In this document: positions 36,601 to 47,815 of the stretch, piece by piece | Layout: every line of letters starts with the position of its first letter | How positions within the stretch are numbered: position 1 is the stretch's first letter | Program-made: the position numbers and the translations under genes | The notes under the pieces: model-generated | What the model saw: the letters and a program-made list of their open reading frames with translations, nothing else | What the model was told of the DNA's origin: nothing | Database searches by the model: none | Origin: Parapristionchus giblindavisi | Lineage: Eukaryota > Nematoda > Chromadorea > Rhabditida > Diplogasteridae | Assembly (NCBI GenBank): GCA_943737045.1 | Contig: CALSFV010000086.1 | Location: forward strand, 335,187 to 399,186 | Direction of reading: 5' to 3' | DNA length: 64,000 bases

Positions 36601-39600
36601 CAACAACTGCTGAATCGACTGGTGGATCTAGTGAAGGTAGAAAACAACTTTTATTCATTCGAATAATGAATTTATTACTGCAGCAACGACCGGAGGATCT
36701 GGTGCAACGGACGCAACAACTGCTGAATCGACTGGTGGATCTAGTGAAGGTTGACAAAAATTTAATTAGTTCGTATAATGAGCCAGTACTACGGTGTTAA
36801 GAGCTTGAAAAATTCTCGAAATGAGGAAAATGCTGTTCAGAAGTTCAAGTCGAAAATGCCCGATTTTGGCCGAAAAAGATGGGTCGACTTTATATGCGTC
36901 GAATCTCGTTTTTAATGAAAAAAAAACAACTAAATTAGGCACGACTGGAGGTTCTGATGGAACCGACGCAACCACACCTGAATCGACTGGTGGTACCAGT
37001 GGCGGTGAGATATTCAAGAAATTCATCTGACGTTGAATGAATGTATGCATGTAGGCACGGCTGGAGGTTCAGGTGGAACCGACGCAACCACACCTGAATC
37101 GACTGATGGTACCAGTGGCGGTGAGATATTCAAGAAATTCATCTGACGTTGAATTAATGTATGCATGTAGGCACGACTGGAGGTTCTGATGGAACCGACG
37201 CAACCACACCTGAATCGACTGGTGGTACCAGTGGCGGTGAGATAATCCAGAATGAAATATTGCTCCAATTTTGAATGACTTTATGCATGTAGGCACGACT
37301 GGAGGTTCTGATGGAACCGACGCAACCACACCTGAATCGACTGGTGGTACCAGTGGCGGTGAGATAATCCAGAATGAAATCTTACTCCAATTTTGAATGA
37401 CTTTATTCATGTAGGCACGACTGGAGGTTCTGATGGAACCGACGCAACCACACCTGAATCGACTGATGGTACCAGTGGCGGTGAGATATTCAAGAAATTC
37501 ATCTGACGTTGAATGAATGTATGCATGTAGGCACGACTGGAGGTTCTGGTGGAACCGACGCAACCACACCTGAATCGACTGATGGTACCAGTGGCGGTGA
37601 GATATTCAAGAAATTCATCTGACGTTGAATGAATGTATGCATGTAGGCACGACTGGAGGTTCTGGTGGAACCGACGCAACCACACCTGAATCGACTGATG
37701 GTACCAGTGGCGGTGAGATATTCAAGAAATTCGTCTGACGTTGAATGAATATATGCATGCAGGCACGACTGGAGGTTCTGGTGGAACCGACGCAACCACA
37801 CCTGAATCGACTGGTGGTACCAGTGGCGGTGAGATAATCCACAATGAAATCTTTCTCCAATTGTGAATGACTTTATGCATGTAGGCACGACTGGAGGTTC
37901 TGGTGGAACCGACGCTACCACACCTGAATCGACTGATGGTACCAGTGGCGGTGAGATATTCAAGAATTTCATCTGACGTTGAATGAATGTATGCATGTAG
38001 GCACGACTGGAGGTTCTGATGGAACCGATGCAACCACACCTGAATCGACTGTTGGTACCAGTGGCGGTGAGATAATCCACAATGAAATATTGCTCCAATT
38101 TTGAATGACTTTATGCATGTAGGCACGACTGGAGGTTCTGATGGAACCGACGCAACCACACCTGAATCGACTGGTGGTACCAGTGGCGGTGAGATATTCA
38201 AGAAATTCATCTGACGTTGAATGAATGTATGCATGTAGGCACGACTGGAGGTTCTGGTGGAACCGACGCAACCACACCTGAATCGACTGATGGTACCAGT
38301 GGCGGTGAGATATTCAAGAAATTCATCTGACGTTGAATGAATGTATGCATGTAGGCACGACTGGAGGTTCTGGTGGAACCGACGCAACCACACCTGAATC
38401 GACTGGTGGTACCAGTGGCGGTGAGATAATCCACAATGAAATCTTTCTCCAATTGTGAATGACTTTATGCCTGTAGGCACGACTGGAGGTTCAGGTGGAA
38501 CCGACGCAACCACACCTGAATCGACTGATGGTACCAGTGGCGGTGAGATATTCAAGAAATTCATCTGACGTTGAATGAATGTATGCATGTAGGCACGACT
38601 GGAGGTTCTGGTGGAACCGACGCAACCACACCTGAATCGACTGGTGGTACCAGTGGCGGTGAGATAATCCACAATGAAATCTTTCTCCAATTGTGAATGA
38701 CTTTATGCCTGTAGGCACGACTGGAGGTTCAGGTGGAACCGACGCAACCACACCTGAATCGACTGATGGTACCAGTGGCGGTGAGATAATCCACAATGAA
38801 ATATTGCTCCAATTTTGAATGACTTTATGCATGTAGGCACGACTGGAGGTTCTGGTGGAACCGACGCTACCACACCTGAATCGACTGGTGGTACCAGTGG
38901 CGGTGAGATATTCAAGAAATTCATCTGACGTTGAATGAATGTATGCATGTAGGCACGACTGGAGGTTCTGGTGGAACCGACGCAACCACACCTGAATCGA
39001 CTGGTGGTACCAGTGGCGGTGAGATAATCCACAATGAAATCTTTCTCCAATTGTGAATGACTTTATGCATGTAGGCACGACTGGAGGTGGTGGAACCGAC
39101 GCTACCACACCTGAATCGACTGGTTCTGGTGGAACCGACGCTACCACACCTGAATCGACTGGTGGTACCAGTGGCGGTGAGATATTCAAGAAATTCATCT
39201 GACGTTGAATGAATGTATGCATGTAGGCACGACTGGAGGTTCTGATGGAACCGACGCAACCACACCTGAATCGACTGGTGGTACCAGTGGCGGTGAGATA
39301 ATCCACAATGAAATATTGCTCCAATTTTGAATGACTTTATGCATGTAGGCACGACTGGAGGTTCTGGTGGAACCGACGCTACCACACCTGAGTCGACTGG
39401 TGGTACCAGTGGCGGTGAGATATTCAAGAAATTCATCTGACGTTGAATGAATGTATGCATGTAGGCACGACTGGAGGTTCTGATGGAACCGACGCAACCA
39501 CACCTGAATCGACTGATGGTACCAGTGGCGGTGAGATAATCCACAATGAAATATTGCTCCAATTTTGAATGACTTTATGCATGTAGGCACGACTGGAGGT

Positions 39601-42600
39601 TCTGGTGGAACCGACGCTACCACACCTGAATCGACTGGTGGTACCAGTGGCGGTGAGATATTCAAGAAATTCATCTGACGTTGAATGAATGTATGCATGT
39701 AGGCACGACTGGAGGTTCTGATGGAACCGACGCAACCACACCTGAATCGACTGGTGGTACCAGTGGCGGTGAGATATTCAAGAATTTCATCTGACGTTGA
39801 ATGAATGTATACATGTAGGCACGACTGGAGGTTCTGATGGAACCGACGCAACCACACCTGAATCGACTGATGGTACCAGTGGCGGTGAGATATTCAAGAA
39901 ATTCATCTGACGTTGAATGAATGTATGCATGTAGGCACGACTGGAGGTTCTGGTGGAACCGACGCAACCACACCTGAATCGACTGGTGGTACCAGTGGCG
40001 GTGAGATAATCCACAATGAAATCTTTCTCCAATTGTGAATGACTTTATGCATGTAGGCACGACTGGAGGTTCAGGTGGAACCGACGCAACCACACTTGAA
40101 TCGACTGATGGTACCAGTGGCGGTGAGATAATCCACAATGAAATATTGCTCCAATTTTAAATGACTTTATGCATGTAGGCACGACTGGAGGTTCTGATGG
40201 AACCGACGCAACCACACCTGAATCGACTGGTGGTACCAGTGGAGGTGAGATAATCCACAATGTAATCTTTCTCCAATTGTGAATGACTTTATGCATGTAG
40301 GCACGACTGGAGGTTCTGGTGGAACCGACGCTACCACACATGAATCGACTGATGGTACCAGTGGCGGTGAGATATTCAAGAATTTCATCTGACGTTGAAT
40401 GAATGTATACATATAGGCACGACTGGAAGTTCTGATGGAACCGACGCAACCACACCTGAATCGACTGATGGTACCAGTGGCGGTGAGATAATCCACAATG
40501 AAATATTGCTCCAATTTTGAATGACTTTATGCATGTAGGCACGACTGGAGGTTCTGATGGAACCGACGCAACCACACCTGAATCGACTGGTGGTACCAGT
40601 GGCGGTGAGATATTCAAGAAATTCATCTGACGTTGAATGAATGTATGCATGTAGGCACGACTGGAGGTTCTGGTGGAACCGACGCAACCACACCTGAATC
40701 GACTGGTGGTACCAGTGGCGGTGAGATAATCCACAATGAAATCTTTCTCCAATTGTGAATGACTTTATGCCTGTAGGCACGACTGGAGGTTCAGGTGGAA
40801 CCGACGCAACCACTCCTGAATCGACTGATGGTACCAGTGGCGGTGAGATAATCCACAATGAAATATTGCTCCAATTTTGAATGACTTTATGCATGTAGGC
40901 ACGACTGGAGGTTCTGATGGAACCGACGCAACCACACCTGAATCGACTGGTGGTACCAGTGGCGGTGAGATATTCAAGAAATTCATCTGACGTTGAATGA
41001 ATGTATGCATGTAGGCACGACTGGAGGTTCTGATGGAACCGACGCAACCACACCTGAATCGACTGGTGGTACCAGTGGAGGTGAGATAATCCACAATGAA
41101 ATCTTTCTCCAATTGTGAACGACTTTATGCATGTAGGCACGACTGGAGGTTCTGGTGGAACCGACGCTACCACACCTGAATCGACTGATGGTACCAGTGG
41201 CGGTGAGATATTCAAGAATTTCATCTGACGTTGAATGAATGTATGCATGTAGGCACGACTGGAGGTTCTGATGGAACCGACGCAACCACACCTGAATCGA
41301 CTGGTGGTACCAGTGGAGGTGAGATAATCCACAATGAAATCTTTCTCCAATTGTGAATGACTTTATGCATGTAGGCACGACTGGAGGTTCTGGTGGAACC
41401 GACGCAACCACACCTGAATCGACTGGTGGTACCAGTGGCGGTGAGATAATCCACAATGAAATCTTTCTCCAATTGTGAATGACTTTATGCATGTAGGCAC
41501 GACTGGAGGTTCAGGTGGAACCGACGCAACCACACCTGAATCGACTGATGGTACCAGTGGCGGTGAGATAATCCACAATGAAATATTGCTCCAATTTTGA
41601 ATGACTTTATGCATGTAGGCACGACTGGAGGTTCTGATGGAACCGACGCAACCACACCTGAATCGACTGGTGGTACCAGTGGAGGTGAGATAATCCACAA
41701 TGAAATCTTTCTCCAATTGTGAATGACTTTATGCATGTAGGCACGACTGGAGGTTCTGGTAGAACCGACGCTACCACACCTGAATCGACTGATGGTACCA
41801 GTGGCGGTGAGATATTCAAGAATTTCATCTGACGTTGAATGAATGTATACATGTAGGCACGACTGGAAGTTCTGATGGAACCGACGCAACCACACCTGAA
41901 TCGACTGGTGGTACCAGTGGCGGTGAGATAATCCACAATGAAATATTGCTCCAATTTTGAATGACTTTATGCATGTAGGCACGACTGGAGGTTCTGATGG
42001 AACCGACGCCAGGGTTGTGCGTAAAATGAAAATTTTACGGATACGTAAAAACAAACAATCTACGGATTCAAAATCCGTAAAATTCCGTAAAATCCGTAAA
42101 ATTCGTAAAATCTTTAAAACATGCTTGTCGTTTGACATTTCTGTATCATAACAGTATGTATTTACATATCAACGCAAAGATTGACAACAATGAAACAGCA
42201 CTTCAAACGAAGTGAAAAAGTGGATCTGCACAATTAATAATTAGTCGAAACCACATCACTGGATGTTCTTTTTGCACTTAGGAGAATTCAGAAATTTTTA
42301 TGGTTTGACTATGTTCAGTAAGAACGTAGTGACACTAGTTACTCATAGAACTGCTGTATAATTTTTTGCAAGCAAAAAATCATTTTTTGCTCAATTTTCT
42401 CTTATTGTTAAGGATTTCTTTCTTTAAATTATTTTTCGGATTGTACGGATTTTTATTTTACGGAATCCGTAAAATAAATATTTTACAGCCAATACCGTAA
42501 AATCTATAAAATCCGTAAACGTAAAATCCCATCCCTGTTTTGGAATCATTTTTAGCCTGGACTAAAAGTGCAAATTTATTCGAGACTAAAATCTAGTCCA

Positions 42601-45452
42601 TCTAACAACACTAGTATGCATGTAGGCACGACTGGAGGTTCTGGTCTTACCGACGCAACCACACCTGAATCGACTGGAGGTACCAGCGGAGGTGAGATAA
42701 TCCAGAATGAAATTTTGATGTAATGTTGAATGAATATGTTCATGTAGGCATGTACTCTTGAATCAACTGGAGGTAATGGAGCAAAATCATCATAACAAGA
42801 GTCATTATCTGTCCACTCAAATTCACATTTCGTATTACACGGCATACAATACAAATCCACCTCATAAACACATCCACAATAAAAAAATCAACACACTCTC
42901 TCAATGTACTCACCTTGATTCGGAACTGTTGTCGTTCTCTGGTTTTTTTCTCCCAGTAGGGCCCCAGCAAAAGTGGGCGTGGTTTTGCTCCCCCAGTGGT
43001 TTCCCAGGACAAGAGAGTGCTCTAAAGATGGCGAATCATGCAGATTTCTTCTCACTGGTCCCCCAGTAAATCTCCCACTGGTCCCCCAGAGAAAACTATG
43101 CGACCACGACCAGCACGACGTGTGATTAATATATTGCAGGTTGCACTAATGGCTATAATCAATTACCGGGAGAAGTGGCGGATGGTAATTCTGGAAAGTT
43201 CGTCGGCGTCTTTACGACCTCTGCTGCTTGTCAAGAAGCTTGCACGAATGTCGTAAACTATGGTCTTCTACAATGTCTCGGAGTTGTTTATTGGAGAAAA
43301 AACGGAACTTGTCATGTCATACAGTATGAACTACCAAAGATGGTGGAGGATGGAGTTGATGGTAGTGGAGGAGAGGCATATGTCAAGTGTGGAATTTGTA
43401 AGTTCCTTCATTAGCATCATATTGATTGTGTATGATGAGATGTTTTATGAATGAGCATTAAAAGATGCTCAAGGTTCGAACAATATTATAGCTACTCCAA
43501 CGCATGTTCCATCGATTGGAACAACAGTGACCACAACACAATTGCCCATCACTACCACCGTTGTTGTTCCTTCGACAACAACTACAGAATCGATACCAGT
43601 CACGACGACCACAATCCCGTCTGGAACAACAACAACTTCGGCGGCTCCAGGAAGCACTACCACTACTTCTGGTACGTTGCTTGTAACTACCACTACGATT
43701 GGTCATGGTGAGCATTTCATTGATATGGTTTTGAAAGACCTGGTGAAGCTTTCATGCATGTGTTGTTCGAAATAAAATTGATAAATGATTGCGTTTGGTA
43801 TGTGAATTTGTGAGTGATATATGCATATCTTTGTCACTACCAATAGTGTCTCAGAAACCATTGCATGATTCGATTGTTCTTACAGAGCAAACAACAACAA
43901 CAAATTTTGTTCCATTATCTACAACTTCATCCTTACCAACAACGACGATGCCTTATGTAACATCTACGACAACACCGTTTAATGTAACAGGAGGAGAAAC
44001 TACTCCCACTTCTGACCAAATATCTATCACTACAACTCTACCGACGCTGGGTGAGAGTTGATAGATATATAGATATCGATTTGTTTATTTTATGAAGTAT
44101 TCGTGCTTCAACTGCGAGATACAAAGATATGGTGTTTTTGATGTGTCTGCATGATTTGTGATTAATTTCAGCAGGATGCACGAATGGATACAGTAAATTG
44201 CATGGAGTGGTTGAGGACGGAAATTCCGGGAAGTTTGTTGGTATCTTCACAACATCAACGGCGTGTCAAGAAGCATGCACCAGATTTGTCGATTATGGTC
44301 TTCTACAATGTCTCGGAGTTGTCTATTGGAGAATAAATGGAACCTGTACTGTCATGCAATATGAGATACCCAAGATGGTCGAGAATGGAGTAGATGATAG
44401 TGGAGGAGATGCTTATGTCAAGTGCGGTGGTGGTAAGTTACTTCTCAACAAAAAAAAACAAAAAAAAAACTTTTATGAGACTGTGAAATAAGCAAACTTT
44501 GTTTGAACGCAAGAGCATGAAACAGACTCGATGAATAATCAGAACGATGATTTGTTTTAGCAACACCCACTGCTCTTCCATCAAATGGAACAACATCGAC
44601 AGTTACAGAAACATCAAGTACTATAGAGTTGACAACAACTACCGTCTCTGTGCCAATTACCACCACGAGTATAGAAATTCCTTCCACTTCAACCACATCT
44701 CCGATATATACTACTATTCCTCTAACAACGACTACTCAATCTCCAACACAGACGGTTCCAATAACAACTTCAATGCATTTGTGTATGTTTGTTGTGTCAT
44801 CTGAAGTATTGATGTGCATTGTTCTGAGAATGAATTGTGATTAGAGTTTTGAGTGTGTTTTCAGCCTCGACAACAACTGCACTTCCACTCACAACGTCCA
44901 CCAATCCTTTGCAAAGTATGGTTGTGAAGGATGATCAATATATGAAGACTTTGTAGTAACAGTCATTACTACTACAGATGGATGTACGAACGGATATCGA
45001 CAGAAGAAGGTCGAGAGATTAGAGGCAGGACAAGGAAAGTTCGCGGGATACTTCCATGATATATGGTCATGTGGAGAGACGTGTACTCGAGTATGTTTGA
45101 TCTTTTCAATTTTTATCTAATATAAGCTAACACAAGTAAAATATTTTATGTACATTCATTTTATTCTATGAATTTTATCATCAACACATTTTGAACTCTT
45201 CTCTTGTTATCATTATTTGTCTGGTTTCATGCCAGGGTTGTGCGAAAATTTTTTTAAATTTTTTAAAATTATTCTGAAAAAATTTTTTCGAAATTAAAAA
45301 TTCGGAAAATTCGAAAAAAAAAATTCAAAAAATTAGACACAATTAACATGTTTTCTCTTTCGAAAACAACAATGCTCTAAATTTTACTATTCATTAAATT
45401 TAAACGTATAAGCATTGCAACTGTGTGACTTTTAATTGAAAATGCTTTCATG

Positions 45453-45490
<38 letters not shown>

Positions 45491-47385
45491 ATGCTCACGC
45501 ATGAACGAGACTATTGAAATAATTGCGAAATAATAAGTGATAATTGTATATTTTACTCAAGTGTTTGTTTCCAAATGAAAATTTGTTAATATCATAAATT
45601 TTGGAAATTTTGCGCTTTTTATATCAAAGCATTTTTCGAATTTTTCGATTTTTCGAGAAAAAACCGAGAAAAACGATAAAACTCACGATCATAGATATAA
45701 GATGTACATGCATACAATGTACATACAAAAGAAAAAAAACCTACCACAGTTAATTGATCGAATTGATGTTTTTTATATAGATGTTAATATATAATTTCAC
45801 ACAATTATAGTACGAAGGATACGGCCTTCTCCCATGTCTCGGTTTTACATATCGATCGAGTGATGGCAATTGCATAGTTCTGCAATACAATTTACCAGCG
45901 GAAAGGTATCCATCATGAAGTAGAAAATGTTCGATCGATTTCTGTTCCAGTACCGATCCAAATTGTGCCCATTGTGATATTCTCTACGAGTCTTGTGATC
46001 CTCATCCAACACAGACAGTCCCTCAGATTACGACTACTTCGACTCCGATTACCAATCCTTCTGGATGTGGAAACATCTACAATGAACCCATAGAGAATGT
46101 TGTAGCTCCTGTTGGAGAGGTACGGTCTGGTCTACCCTGTGAGAGAAAAACCAAATATGTATAGAAGAAAATATTTGAAAAAAATGTGTTTCAATTGCTA
46201 ATTATCCTATTAAACGGTAAAGTATTTTTCAAAAAAAATTTTAAATTGAACTTTTTTGCGTCATTTTTCAATTTTTTTGGATGAAGTAGCGGCTTTTCTC
46301 AGTAAATGGTATTCTCGATAAAGACCTCTTCGTACTAAATATTAATTGTAAATGTTTAATTGAAGGGAACCAAGTTCGGTGGTTACTTCGAGACAGCCAC
46401 TGCGTGCTCTGATCTCTGTGGCAACTTCCTGTACTATGGAATCATACCGTGTTATGGGTAGTTATGCTTCCGACTCTGAAGTTCATTATAAAGGCAGACT
46501 TTCAGATACTTTTATGACAAATCGAAGAATGGATACTGCATGATCATTCAATATCCGATCAAAACGATTCAGAAGGATCCTTCGAGTCAAGCTGTTCTTG
46601 TTACAAAGTAAGGCAATGAATTATTATCTTGTCTCATAAAACGCCTCAAATTCTAGTATATTACCTTTTATTTCAGATGTAGTCGCCCCATAACCGGCCA
46701 TGATCCTACTCCATCAACATCGGAACCTGCTATAACGACAACTACCGTACCTTTTATTCCTACTACAACGGTGCCTGTTATTACCACGACAACTGCCCAA
46801 GTACCAATTACAACGACGACAACTCAAGCCCCTGTAGTAACTACAACTACTGTAACTGGAGGTACACACATTATTCATATCTTACGATGAAATCCATTTA
46901 TATATAATGTCTTAATAGTTCACTGATTTTCAAATATGATCACCATAATTGAAATCCTAAAATACTAAAACTGGAAGATATTTGTATGATTGCTGATGAG
47001 TTGAGATCCTTTCATCTTACAGCTTGTGATCAAGGTTTCATCGTAGTAGATGAACATGCAGATATGACTTCGTTTGGACAAGGTTCGTATCCAGGAATCA
47101 ATCTTATATTTGATAATCTTTCTTGATAATCTATCTCATTTCAGGAAAGTTCGGTGGTTACTTTTCGTTCGAATCCTCATGTCTCGAATTATGCGCCAGT
47201 AACTACGGTATTCGAACATGTATCGGATATGCGTATGAGCCTAGTAATAGAGGAAAATGTACACTATTTCAGTATGAAGTAAGGCTATCTTTGATATTTT
47301 GAATCAAACAGTGATGACGTAATTACAGATCACATCTCATCAATCAAATCCCAATAGCAACGCCAAATTTGTCTTGAAATGTTAA
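33615..47385 (+). CDS. Secreted mucin-like protein with exon-array stalk and cysteine modules
   Basis: My model has 78 exons and about 2165 aa with agreeing phases. Unique 5' exons are 33615-33705 (signal peptide MRLLFVSLLLFIPSVQS), 34537-34581, 34653-34766 and 34813-34950. Then come the two exon arrays (listed separately) and an outlying repeat exon, 42626-42691. Downstream exons are 43140-43397, 43492-43707, 43886-44050, 44172-44432, 44561-44782, 44865-44915, 44978-45090, 45811-45905, 45951-46119, 46366-46457, 46506-46607, 46677-46861, 47023-47082, 47145-47278 and 47329-47385. The stalk is Thr/Ser/Gly-rich, as in O-glycosylated mucins. Five modules follow with the pattern C..GY, GKFxGxF, CxxxC, YGLxxCxG, GxCxxxQY, KC (six Cys). 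They resemble apple/PAN-like folds, but that is tentative. Thr-rich linkers separate the modules. The protein is probably extracellular (cuticle, mucus or surface coat). A TACTTCAG acceptor at 33552-33559 could serve trans-splicing. Confidence 0.85.
33750..34032. repeat. AT-rich dispersed repeat copy in intron 1
   Basis: Poly-T and TCGAAAA sequence ending TTTGCACAGCTCTG at about 34020-34033, in the first intron of the mucin-like gene. The segment TCCATTTTCTGGATAGTAAA (33906-33925) matches 31528-31547 (TCCATTTTATGGATCGTAAA), which places it in the same family as the 31.5 kb repeat. Confidence 0.5.
34996..36749 (+). repeat. Exon-intron tandem array 1: 16 units of 112-113 bp
   Basis: Sixteen 66-nt exons start at 34996, 35109, 35221, 35334, 35446, 35559, 35672, 35784, 35897, 36009, 36122, 36235, 36347, 36459, 36571 and 36684. 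Each reads (from phase 1) ATTGGSATTDATTAESTGG plus SSE, with few changes. The 46-47-nt introns start GTAGAAAAC or GTTGGCAAAA and end TTATTACTGCAG or TTATAACTGCAG. Because each exon is 22 codons and starts and ends in phase 1, units can be added or skipped without a frameshift. The copies are nearly identical, so collapse or expansion in assembly is possible. Confidence 0.9.
36939..42009 (+). repeat. Exon-intron tandem array 2: 43 units of mostly 116 or 122 bp
   Basis: The first exon is 36939-37004 and the forty-third starts at 41979 but is broken at 42009. Complete exons are 66 nt and encode (phase 1) GTTGGSDGTDATTPESTGG plus TSG; one is 102 nt. Introns come in two forms. Form A is 50 nt (GTGAGATATTCAAGAAATTC start). 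Form B is 56 nt (GTGAGATAATCCACAATGAA start). Both end ATGCATGTAG. All inter-exon spacings are 116 or 122 bp except one of 152. The peptide unit is homologous to that of array 1 (TTGGS, DATT, ESTGG) with the same length and phase, so both arrays derive from one ancestral exon. Exons starting 39935-40417 recur in order at 41375-41857, a 1440-bp higher-order repeat. Confidence 0.92.
42010..42537. mobile_element. Insertion breaking the last array exon
   Basis: The array-2 exon starting at 41979 is interrupted after 31 nt by CAGGGTTGTGCGTAAAATG. The inserted sequence is packed with TCCGTAAAAT repeats and ends near 42537 with CCCATCCCTG, an imperfect inverted copy of its start. CAGGG-type ends suggest a hAT-like non-autonomous element, and a CAGGGTTGTGCG start occurs again at 45233. 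I see no 8-bp target duplication, so the right boundary or later rearrangement is uncertain. A further repeat-like stretch (42540-42600) follows before the outlying exon at 42626. Confidence 0.6.
42945..43108. repeat. Intronic element with repeated CCCAGTGG motifs
   Basis: TCCCAGTAGG, CCCCAGTGG, CCCCAGTAA, CCCACTGG and CCCCAGAG recur between 42948 and 43092. The outer ends (CTCTGG near 42938 and CCCAGAG near 43085) are roughly inverted. This resembles the small inverted-repeat elements in the Pins-like gene. It lies in the intron before the first cysteine-module exon of the mucin-like gene. Confidence 0.4.
45233..45690. repeat. AT-rich dispersed repeat copy with (TA)n
   Basis: It begins CAGGGTTGTGCGAAAATTT, like the insertion at 42010. 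It contains a block related to 31745-31785 (AATTGCAACTGTGTG-type) and a (TA)n microsatellite at about 45457-45488. It enlarges the intron 45091-45810 that splits the third cysteine module of the mucin-like gene. The right end is unclear. Confidence 0.5.
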
Positions 47386-47469
47386 TGTAATAATGGCCGA
47401 TAAATGAAGATTATTCAATGTTCTCATTAATGTGCCATCGTATCAATCAAATTTAGTAGTTGATTTCTG

Positions 47470-47815
47470 TGATAGCTAGTAGTGAATGCTTGTGAAGCAC
47501 GTTTTGTGACGTTTATCACAAAATCATCTCAAAATGACCAAATTAATAAAGAGAAGACAATTATCGTTACGTATGCGCGCTGGGCACTCAAAGTGAGGAG
47601 CATGGATATGGAGCAGTGGAGCCGCGCCACAACAGTATGGACGCCTTACAATCGGAATCGGCCGCCTGGAAAGCCTAGAGCACGATGGAGAGATGACCTG
47701 GACCGAGCAATTGGCAACTGGTGGAATACACCCTACGATGCTTTTCGTCCCATCCTCATCTAGCAATTATTGCTTGAAATGATAAATTGATTGATTGATT
47801 GATTGAATTATCGTT
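47470..47815 (+). mobile_element. LINE 3'-end relic (RTE-like)
   Basis: A frame at 47482-47763 encodes the extreme C-terminus typical of some non-LTR reverse transcriptases (WTPYNRNRPPGKPRARWRDD, then LDRAIGNWW). A short TTGA tandem tail follows (about 47789-47807). The rest of the reverse transcriptase is absent. It differs from the LINE at 31971-33552 in both coding end and tail, so it is a separate family. RTE assignment is from the RPRARWRDD-type motif and the tail. Confidence 0.65.

Noticed and set aside
35091..36800. Plus-strand frames reading straight through array 1 introns (QRPEDLLQRTQQLLNRLVDL type)
   Set aside because: They use a different frame from the one shared with array 2 and the flanking exons, and they translate intron sequence. 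They stay open only because two units sum to a multiple of three.
34996..42009. CRISPR-like regular spacing
   Set aside because: Both the repeat and the 'spacer' parts are conserved between units, the units carry splice sites and coding frame, and the genome is eukaryotic.
37023..42138. Long minus-strand reading frames (up to 322 codons) across array 2
   Set aside because: They are reverse-strand shadows. The 116- and 122-bp units are both 2 modulo 3 and have few antisense stops, so repeat translation cycles through frames. The plus strand has copied splice sites, constant phase and a signal peptide.
42748..42775. Exon-like remnant of an array unit after 42691
   Set aside because: An in-frame TGA occurs after four codons in the required phase. 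Splicing from 42691 to 43140 keeps the frame.
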